DNA of 35,798 nt, from the NCBI GenBank assembly GCA_028711655.1, contig JAQTRU010000008.1, positions 1 through 35,798 on the forward strand. Reading direction: 5' to 3'. The DNA is from Patescibacteria group bacterium. Lineage in GTDB: Bacteria > Patescibacteriota > Patescibacteriia > Patescibacteriales > JAQTRU01. The position numbers were made by a program, and so were the translations under genes. Below, one piece after another: positions 30,175 to 35,798 of the stretch (positions are counted from its first letter, which is position 1; every line of letters starts with the position of its first letter). The notes beneath the pieces are model-generated. The model was not told the origin of the DNA, did no database searches, and saw only the letters and a program-made list of their open reading frames with translations.

Positions 30175-32040
30175 TTATTTTTCTAATCTCTTGGCCAAAA
30201 TAGCGTCTCTCTCTCTCTCTAAATTATCAATCACTGCTTTGGCGGCTTCAATGGCTTTTTGTTTGACTTCAATTTGCTCAACGATTTCTTTTTGGACTTC
30301 AAGGGGTGGAAGTGGGATTTTGAACGGCGATAATGACGCTCTTGTTATTTGCGGTTGAGCCGAGCCGGAAATTACACTTTTTAAATTTGTGTTTCTCAAA
30401 AAGTAAAAAAGGAAATTTTTATCCAAATTATCTTTTGGCTTTACGACCATTGCATTTCCAGTAATCCACGATTTTGACTCGGACATATTTACCGTTCCGC
30501 AGGTTGCACCGCGGCAAGTAATCAAAACTTCTGCGTCTTCGTGGTTATACCTGTCATAAAATCCAATCACGCCATTAGCGCCAAAAACTTTATACTTTCC
30601 TGTTTGTTTAATTTCTTTTGATGTGATTGTTTTTGGCTGATAAATTTCACAAACTTTGCCTAATTCCACCATTGGCCATTTTTGATTGGCAAAATTCACC
30701 AATTCCATATATCTGTCGCCCGAAAGATTGTAATCGCCACTTTCGGCAATTTTGTCTTTAACGACAAGATGGGCGATTTTTGCCTGTTCTGCGTTTAATA
30801 CAAACTTTTTGCTATCTTTTAACGCCACTCTAAATTTTTTGATTGTTTCCAAAGCCAGAGGCAAATCATTTTTATCAATTTCCCGCCTTTGCGCGCCGAG
30901 ACCATAACCGTCATTTTGAATTTTCAAAAACAAAATCTCTTTTGTTTTTTTAGCAAGCCCATTGTCAAAAAGTAAAATGCTGGTTTTTACTCCGGCGTAA
31001 GGATTGAAAACTCCGGCTGGCAGAGAAACAACCGCCAAAAGCCCGTCTTCAATCAGTAATTTTCGCAACGCTTTATATGCTGTCGCAGATTGAAAAATAA
31101 TTCCTTCCGGCACGATAATGCCGGCCCTGCCGTTTGGCCGCAAGTGTTCCAAAATATAATCAACAAACAAAACTTCGGAGCGGTTGGCTTGCACGGAAAA
31201 TCGTTTGTGCGGCCTAATTCCGCCACTTGGCGACATAAACGGCGGATTGGCAAGCATTACATCAAAATTTTCGTCCCATTTTTCCTCGCTGGAAAGCGTG
31301 TCGTATTCAAAAATGGTCGGACTTGGAAAACCGTGCAGATATAAGTTGACTTTGGAAAGTCGCACCATATCGGGCGAAATGTCGTAGCCGACAAAATGGT
31401 CCATCAAATTTTTTCGTTCGTCCGGCGTCAAAGATTTTTCTTTATTTTCTTTGAGAATATGTTTGAAAGCGGAAATTAAAAATCCAGCTGTTCCGCAAGC
31501 GGGATCGCAAATCGTTTCGCCTTTCTTCGGGTCAACCGCCGCCACAATAAAATCAATAATGTGTCGGGGCGTGCGAAATTGCCCGGCGTCGCCTTGCGAG
31601 CCGAGAATAGAAAGCAGATATTCAAAAGCGTCGCCTAAATCCTCGCTGTGTTCATAAGTGAAGCCGTTTATTTCTTTCAAAAACATGCTTAAGGTTTCCG
31701 GGCTTCGGTATGGCAAAAAAGCGTCTTTGAAAATATCTCGGAAAAGCTGGGGAATATGCGGATTGCGGGATAAAGAAGTAATCGCTTCAAGGTATAAATC
31801 AAGCCGCTCATGTCCGCCGAGCTTTGCGTCCATTAGTTTTGTCCACGCGTATTTTTGGTAGCCGCTGGTAAAAAACCGCGCCTTGCCGCCGAGTTCTTGC
31901 GCTTCTTTGTCCATGTCATCCATAAACTTATAAATCAACGCCGTGGTGATTTGTTCAACCTGCGCTTTTGGGTCCGGCACTTTGCCGACCAAAATTTGGC
32001 GGGCAGAATCAATTTTTCGTTTTGTTTCTTGAGTAAGCAT
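30175..32040 (-). CDS. hsdM: Type I restriction-modification HsdM-HsdS fusion, first TRD only
   Basis: 621 residues. The N-terminal helical HsdM_N domain (1-130) is followed by an N6-adenine methyltransferase: GQFRTPRHIIDFI, CDPACGTAGFLIS (SAM motif I, 178-190) and LANPPF (catalytic NPPF, 265-268). From about residue 452 it continues into an HsdS-type target-recognition domain (KWPMVELGKVCEIYQPK ... PFKIPLPPLEVQKEIVEQIE) and the long spacer helix ending AILAKRLEK. So methylation and half of the DNA recognition are in one chain; the second TRD follows in another frame (29642-30160). It begins 3 bases after the 216-residue gene. Family M and S subunits are usually separate, so the fusion is less common. 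Confidence 0.93.
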   Translation of the reverse strand: MLTQETKRKIDSARQILVGKVPDPKAQVEQITTALIYKFMDDMDKEAQELGGKARFFTSGYQKYAWTKLMDAKLGGHERLDLYLEAITSLSRNPHIPQLFRDIFKDAFLPYRSPETLSMFLKEINGFTYEHSEDLGDAFEYLLSILGSQGDAGQFRTPRHIIDFIVAAVDPKKGETICDPACGTAGFLISAFKHILKENKEKSLTPDERKNLMDHFVGYDISPDMVRLSKVNLYLHGFPSPTIFEYDTLSSEEKWDENFDVMLANPPFMSPSGGIRPHKRFSVQANRSEVLFVDYILEHLRPNGRAGIIVPEGIIFQSATAYKALRKLLIEDGLLAVVSLPAGVFNPYAGVKTSILLFDNGLAKKTKEILFLKIQNDGYGLGAQRREIDKNDLPLALETIKKFRVALKDSKKFVLNAEQAKIAHLVVKDKIAESGDYNLSGDRYMELVNFANQKWPMVELGKVCEIYQPKTITSKEIKQTGKYKVFGANGVIGFYDRYNHEDAEVLITCRGATCGTVNMSESKSWITGNAMVVKPKDNLDKNFLFYFLRNTNLKSVISGSAQPQITRASLSPFKIPLPPLEVQKEIVEQIEVKQKAIEAAKAVIDNLERERDAILAKRLEK

Positions 32041-32043
32041 ATT

Positions 32044-32694
32044 TTATTTTAAGATAAAGGTAATAAATCTTTTACCAAATTCAGACAAATACATGTGCTC
32101 CGTTTCAAGAAATTCACTCTCACCATATTCCGTTATAACTTCTTTATCCGATGTTGTTGTAGTTAATCCTAAATATTCTAAATATTTGTAACTATCATAA
32201 CTAGAATCATAATAATTATTTTTCATGATTACAACACTACCAATAGATTCTCCTTTACTATTTTTCTTTTTATGGTGCTCGCGAAAAACGTTATTCAGCA
32301 GATGCGTTTGACTTTCGGATATTTTATTGATTATTTCAAAAAATCTTTCAAGTTCAAAATTTATTTTATTTTGAGATGATATAAAACTCAAAAATACGTT
32401 TTGAATTAATTTTCTTTTATATTCACTTCGTTGCCTTAAGTACTGTTCAAAGGTGATCCCTAAACCGTCGACAAACTGTTCATCGTTAAAATAAGATTCT
32501 TTGATATTATTAACCTGTAAAAATAAAATAAACTCCTCGGCTCTTTTTTTTCTTACATTTTCAACCCCACCCTTTATGGCACCCCAAATTATTGACACGC
32601 CAGGGAAGCTAGATATCGTTGCATCAAAGGCCCCTCCAACTGCTCCGGTTATAAATTTATTTATTGCGTCGTCCATAGACAAGTTAATAGCCAC
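32044..32694 (-). CDS. Unknown protein between hsdR and the HsdM-HsdS gene
   Basis: 216 residues from a GTG at 32694; an ATG at 32676 is the alternative. The N-terminus is Gly-rich and mildly hydrophobic (FITGAVGGAFDATI, SIIWGAIKGGVENV), followed by helical segments (RAEEFILFLQ, SEYKRKLIQNVFLSFISSQN, ELERFFEIINKISE) and a C-terminal part with Tyr-rich DSSYDSYKYLEYLGL and EFGKRFITFIL. No family is recognised and no catalytic motif is evident. It starts 2 bases after the hsdR stop and ends 3 bases before the HsdM gene, so it is translated with the R-M subunits and may be an accessory or effector specific to this locus. Confidence 0.65.
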   Translation of the reverse strand: MAINLSMDDAINKFITGAVGGAFDATISSFPGVSIIWGAIKGGVENVRKKRAEEFILFLQVNNIKESYFNDEQFVDGLGITFEQYLRQRSEYKRKLIQNVFLSFISSQNKINFELERFFEIINKISESQTHLLNNVFREHHKKKNSKGESIGSVVIMKNNYYDSSYDSYKYLEYLGLTTTTSDKEVITEYGESEFLETEHMYLSEFGKRFITFILK

Positions 32695-32696
32695 TT

Positions 32697-35201
32697 TTAC
32701 ATAAATGCATTAAGAGAAACATAATCTTTGACATATTCCGGCACGACTTCGCGCCAGCCGTTCAAGTCGCGAAAATCTTTCATCGTGACTTTTGGGTTAG
32801 TGGCAAAACGGCTGTATTCTTTTGTTTCCACAATATCGCGGATTTCGGAGTCAGTTATATACGCCTTAAGATAATTTTTGATAAGCAAGGCGAATTTATT
32901 GTCGGGTTTATAAATCGCGACAAATTTTTCAAATTCTTCTTCCAAAAGTTCGTCTTTTGATTTAAATTTTGCTATGCCGCCAAAGATTCTTTCAATAAAT
33001 TCTTTGAGCGTTATACGTCGGTCGGCCTTAATAGCTTTTCGTAATTTCTCCATATTGAAATAATCCTCGGGCTTTTCAAAAATCTCTGTTTTAACATATT
33101 CTTCGGCTCCTTTAACGTCACCCTGCTCATATTTTTGTTTTACAATGGGGTCGTTTTTGACAACATGCTCAAACTTTTCAAAGAATTTCCAGTCGACCTT
33201 CATACCGGCAAGACCGACAGCTTTTTCCGAAAAAGTTTTTAGAGGGTCGGGATTAAAGATACTCACCTCGTCAATATCTATCGGGCCATCTCCGCCAGGG
33301 CCAGTGCCAACCTTTATCGGCAATTTCAAAACTTGGTCGTAATTATATTTTTCCTCAAAGTATTCGCAGTTAGCAAAAAAATCAAAAAGTTTGAAAGTTT
33401 CTTTTTCTGTCTTGATTTTTTCGTTGTCAATATCTTTATAGCTAAAAGTGTATTTTCTTATTCCTCGCCCTTTAATTTGAATAAAATCTGTTGGCGAAAA
33501 AATCGGACGCATTAAGCAAAGGTTCATAATATCTTGGCAATCATAACCAGTAGTCATCATACCAACAGTTACGCAAACTCTGGTTTTACTGGATTTATAG
33601 CCAACCAACCACTTTGTTTGCCCGTTCAGGTTATTATTTGAATAATTGATAGTGAATTGCTGGGCGTCTGGAATATTTGAAGTAATCTGCACGGCAAAAT
33701 CGGAATTATATTTGCCAGGCCAAAGCTGGTCGGCGAATTGGTTTAGAGTTTGAGTAATTTTTGAAGCGTGTTTTTGGCTGACGCAAAAAATAATGGTTTT
33801 ACCAATTTCGCCGCTAATCGGGTCTTTGAGCGCGTTTTCCAAAAATGTTTTACAAAAAATTTGATTTGTCTTTTCCGAGAAAAACTTTCGCTCAAAATCT
33901 TTCTGGAAAAAGGTTTGTTCTTCTTCTATTCCTTCCTCGTTTTCAACCATTAAAGAATAACCTTTTTCGGATAAAAGTTCGGTGGTGATTTCCGTTCTCG
34001 CGTCCGCGACAACCGGATTAACAAGGTAGCCGCCTTTTACACCGTCCAGCAAACTATAACGAAAGGTTGGTTCGCCCGAAGGACAGCCAAAAGTTGTGTA
34101 GGTATCCAAAAGCTGGCGGCGTTCCCACGCTCGCGGGTCTTTTTCGCTTATTTTCTGCGGATCAATGTTTTTGAGATAATCTTTCGGAGTTGCGGTAAGT
34201 CCTAATTTGTAGCCGACAAAATACTCAAAGACAGCGCGGCTATTTCCACCGATTGAGCGATGGGCTTCATCGGAAATTATTAAATCAAAATCAGTCGGCG
34301 AAAAAAGTTTTTTGTATTTATTATTAAAAGATAAGCTCTGGACAGTGGAAACAACAATTTCCGCCTTTCGCCAGTCATCGCGATTTTCTTTGTAAATTAC
34401 ACTAATGAAATCATTATGAAGGATTCTTTTGAAATTTTTGTACGCCTGATCTTCCAGTTCCAATCTATCGACTAAAAACAAAATTCTTTTGGCGTTTCCG
34501 GTTTTTAAGAAAAGTTTAATCACGCCTGCGGAAACAAGGGTTTTGCCCGTTCCGGTTGCCATTTCAAAAAGATAACGGTCGTTTCCTTTCTTGGCTGAAT
34601 TCTGCAAAGCGTAAATTGAAGCAAGTTGATAAGGACGCAAAAACTTTAAATCTTCATCTTTAATATAATCCGCTCTTTGTTCTTCATCAATCCAGCGAGG
34701 GTCTTTTTGGTAATTTTGATTTTGGGTTTGAACAATATAATTACTTTCAACTTTTTCCTCTGAAAGAGTAGAAAAACTTGGCTTGAAAGATTCTAAATGT
34801 TTTAAGGATTCATAAGCTGGGAAGGTTATAATAACTATCGGATTACCTCGCTCCAAATCCCAGAAATAGTGCAGGTTCCCATTTGAAAGAATAATAAAGC
34901 GGGCGTTTTGAGATTGAGCATAACGACGGGCTTGCTCTTTGCCGTCGAGAGGGTCTTTATCTTCCGATTTTGCTTCTAAAACTACAAAAGGAAAACTTTT
35001 TTCATCAAGCAATAAAAAATCGATAAATCCTTTTTTAATTTTTTCAAAATCATTACCAAATTTATCTATGGCTCGCCTTGTGATTTTGACATTATTTTCT
35101 AAAACAATGTTTGCTTTGCCCTTTTCGTCATCAAAAAATCTCCAACCGGCATTTTGGAGTAATTCATTGATTTTGATCCTAGCTTTGGCTTCTTTTTGCA
35201 T
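32697..35201 (-). CDS. hsdR: Type I restriction enzyme, R subunit
   Basis: 834 residues, somewhat short for the family (often about 1000). The N-terminal PD-(D/E)XK nuclease has Asp61 (GFIDFLLL), Glu76 and Lys78 (VVLEAKSE). The superfamily 2 motor follows: MATGTGKTLVS (Walker A, 214-224), IISDEAHRS (DEAH, 308-316), GLTATPKDY, TTGYDCQD and IQIKGRGIRKYT (motif VI). The C-terminal 200 residues are helical (EYVKTEIFEKPEDYFN, LIKNYLKAYI) and would contact the M/S core. HsdR moves DNA and cuts unmodified targets. It starts 2 bases after the XRE gene stop and heads the R-M genes. Confidence 0.95.
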   Translation of the reverse strand: MQKEAKARIKINELLQNAGWRFFDDEKGKANIVLENNVKITRRAIDKFGNDFEKIKKGFIDFLLLDEKSFPFVVLEAKSEDKDPLDGKEQARRYAQSQNARFIILSNGNLHYFWDLERGNPIVIITFPAYESLKHLESFKPSFSTLSEEKVESNYIVQTQNQNYQKDPRWIDEEQRADYIKDEDLKFLRPYQLASIYALQNSAKKGNDRYLFEMATGTGKTLVSAGVIKLFLKTGNAKRILFLVDRLELEDQAYKNFKRILHNDFISVIYKENRDDWRKAEIVVSTVQSLSFNNKYKKLFSPTDFDLIISDEAHRSIGGNSRAVFEYFVGYKLGLTATPKDYLKNIDPQKISEKDPRAWERRQLLDTYTTFGCPSGEPTFRYSLLDGVKGGYLVNPVVADARTEITTELLSEKGYSLMVENEEGIEEEQTFFQKDFERKFFSEKTNQIFCKTFLENALKDPISGEIGKTIIFCVSQKHASKITQTLNQFADQLWPGKYNSDFAVQITSNIPDAQQFTINYSNNNLNGQTKWLVGYKSSKTRVCVTVGMMTTGYDCQDIMNLCLMRPIFSPTDFIQIKGRGIRKYTFSYKDIDNEKIKTEKETFKLFDFFANCEYFEEKYNYDQVLKLPIKVGTGPGGDGPIDIDEVSIFNPDPLKTFSEKAVGLAGMKVDWKFFEKFEHVVKNDPIVKQKYEQGDVKGAEEYVKTEIFEKPEDYFNMEKLRKAIKADRRITLKEFIERIFGGIAKFKSKDELLEEEFEKFVAIYKPDNKFALLIKNYLKAYITDSEIRDIVETKEYSRFATNPKVTMKDFRDLNGWREVVPEYVKDYVSLNAFM

Positions 35202-35203
35202 AA

Positions 35204-35410
35204 CTATTTTAATAACTCGTCGGGCGCTACCCCTAACGCCTTGGCTATTTTTTCTAAATTAGAAACAGTCGGGTTCTTAAGCCCGCCCTCAACCCGGCTA
35301 ATATATCCTCTATCCATACCAGTAGCGCGGCAAATATCGCCCTGCGACATACCTTTTTCTATTCTGATTCTCTTGATATTATTTCCTAATTTTTTTGATA
35401 TTTTATCCAT
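35204..35410 (-). CDS. XRE-family controller protein
   Basis: 68 residues from the ATG at 35410; the frame is open further upstream but the promoter and operators lie there. It is a single Cro/C1-type helix-turn-helix: NNIKRIRIEKGMSQGDICRA, GMDRGYISRVEGGLKNPTVS, then LEKIAKALGVAPDELL. Size and position match the C proteins that time restriction against methylation. Two dyad sites lie just upstream, so it probably controls its own promoter and thereby the whole island. It is followed by hsdR after 2 bases. Confidence 0.9.
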   Translation of the reverse strand: MDKISKKLGNNIKRIRIEKGMSQGDICRATGMDRGYISRVEGGLKNPTVSNLEKIAKALGVAPDELLK

Positions 35411-35423
35411 AGAATACCCTAAT

Positions 35424-35469
35424 ATCTTACAACTTCTTGTATTATCTGACAATAATGTATTATAATACA
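35424..35469 (-). promoter_or_regulatory. Promoter and tandem operators of the restriction island
   Basis: On the minus strand, TTGTCA (35447-35452) and TAAGAT (35424-35429) are 17 bases apart. Two related 14-base sites overlap it: TGTATTATAATACA (35456-35469), a perfect palindrome just upstream of the -35, and TGTATTATCTGACA (35438-35451), covering the -35 and spacer. Their centres are 18 bases apart. This is the layout of C-protein operators with an activating upstream and a repressing downstream site. Confidence 0.65.
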
Positions 35470-35470
35470 A

Positions 35471-35711
35471 TATAGACACTCGTTTGGGGTGGTGGTCGGG
35501 GTTAGCGGATGGTCGGCCTGCCCCGCTGGCTAGCGGGGCCGTAAAAAAAGAGAAAAGTTTGCTTTTGGCAAAAATATCAACGGATATACTCTGCACTCGC
35601 TCGGAAATAAAAATGAATTTTTATTTCCCTCGCTCGTTTGATTATAAAGTCCGAGCCGATATTTTTTCCGGTTCGGCGCCTGTCCCGTTGGATAACGGGA
35701 GCAGTTTTTTC
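35471..35711. repeat. Gene-free region with palindromes upstream of the island
   Basis: No credible gene is seen. Contents: CCCCGCT, GGCT, AGCGGGG (about 35521-35538); a 12-base perfect stem GGAAATAAAAAT (35603-35614) / ATTTTTATTTCC (35617-35628), terminator-like; and a small stem TCCCGTT ... AACGGGA (about 35683-35700). Confidence 0.5.
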
Positions 35712-35782
35712 TGAAAGGCGTGCCTGTTTTAGGAAAAGGCGGTTGCGGGCGGAAGGGGGCTTGGGGGGGCGGACGCCCGCAA
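35712..35782. repeat. Right boundary repeat of the defence island, hairpin with G-rich loop
   Basis: TGAAAGGCGTGCCTGTTTT (35712-35730) is the exact inverse of 23923-23941. Next, TTGCGGGCG (35743-35751) and CGCCCGCAA (35774-35782) form a stem with a 22-base loop containing runs of five and seven G. The order of parts mirrors the left boundary. The element continues to, and may be cut by, the window end. Confidence 0.72.
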
Positions 35783-35798
35783 ACGCCTTTATTCCTTA

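Noticed and set aside
30178-30184. Firm call of phase variation for the HsdS A-run
   Set aside because: Five A is short for a slippage tract; it is kept only as one of several explanations.
35204-35596. Longer 130-residue form of the XRE protein
   Set aside because: The extra N-terminus would be translated from sequence holding the promoter and operator sites, and has no resemblance to the family.
1-35798. CRISPR array
   Set aside because: No evenly spaced direct repeats were seen; repeated words are dispersed palindromes.
1-35798. Alternative genetic code (UGA as glycine), as in some CPR lineages
   Set aside because: TGA ends genes here, for example the HsdS half at 29642-29644, and no conserved glycine is replaced by TGA.
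23859-35798. Integrase or transposase for the island
   Set aside because: No such protein is encoded between the repeats, so mobility remains unproven.

Overview
The window looks like a chromosomal segment of a Candidate Phyla Radiation (Patescibacteria, possibly Parcubacteria-group) bacterium. This is inferred from small AT-rich genes, GreA and Gmad2/GerMN proteins of the kind common in that group, many short palindromic intergenic repeats, and the standard code (TGA is used as a stop). No rRNA, tRNA or CRISPR array was found. The exact lineage cannot be fixed by eye.

Left half (1-23.4 kb), housekeeping and accessory genes: an HTH regulator with a nucleotidyltransferase-like tail; a large membrane protein (degenerate PP2C-like domain plus predicted beta-propeller); LOG-family phosphoribohydrolase and deoxyribose-phosphate aldolase; rplJ-rplL behind a clear L10 leader RNA; a tandem ATP-grasp protein with a consensus promoter; a copper operon (csoR, an HMA/DsbD-like/cupredoxin fusion, copA, a 37-codon ORF) with a CsoR-like operator just after the promoter; a pilin-like protein; small membrane and secreted proteins; an ECF-type sigma factor with a membrane partner; a GC-richer lipoprotein; tspO; arsM; a Gmad2-GerMN lipid-anchorless envelope protein; a polytopic membrane protein; greA; two small ORFs; and a cold-shock protein.

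Middle (23.4-24.0 kb): a gene-poor stretch packed with perfect palindromes, a GC-rich block carrying tRNA T-arm-like words, and a hairpin with a G-rich loop.

Right third (24.0-35.4 kb): a co-directional minus-strand defence island. In transcription order it holds an XRE controller, HsdR, an unknown 216-aa protein, an HsdM-HsdS fusion broken by an apparent one-base frameshift, the second HsdS half, a RloC-like ATPase/anticodon-nuclease candidate, an AbrB-like protein, exonuclease VII large and small subunits, a second nearly identical AbrB-like protein, a small membrane protein and a DUF4365-type nuclease candidate. Related sequences lie at its two ends in inverted orientation, including a 19-bp perfect inverted repeat (23923-23941 / 35712-35730). 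The most unusual gene is xseB: its acidic tail ends in Ile-Pro-Phe, like the protein-docking tip of single-stranded-DNA-binding protein. With the R-M enzyme, a RloC-like backup effector and the twin AbrB genes flanking xseAB, it suggests a composite defence/DNA-processing module not described as a unit to my knowledge.
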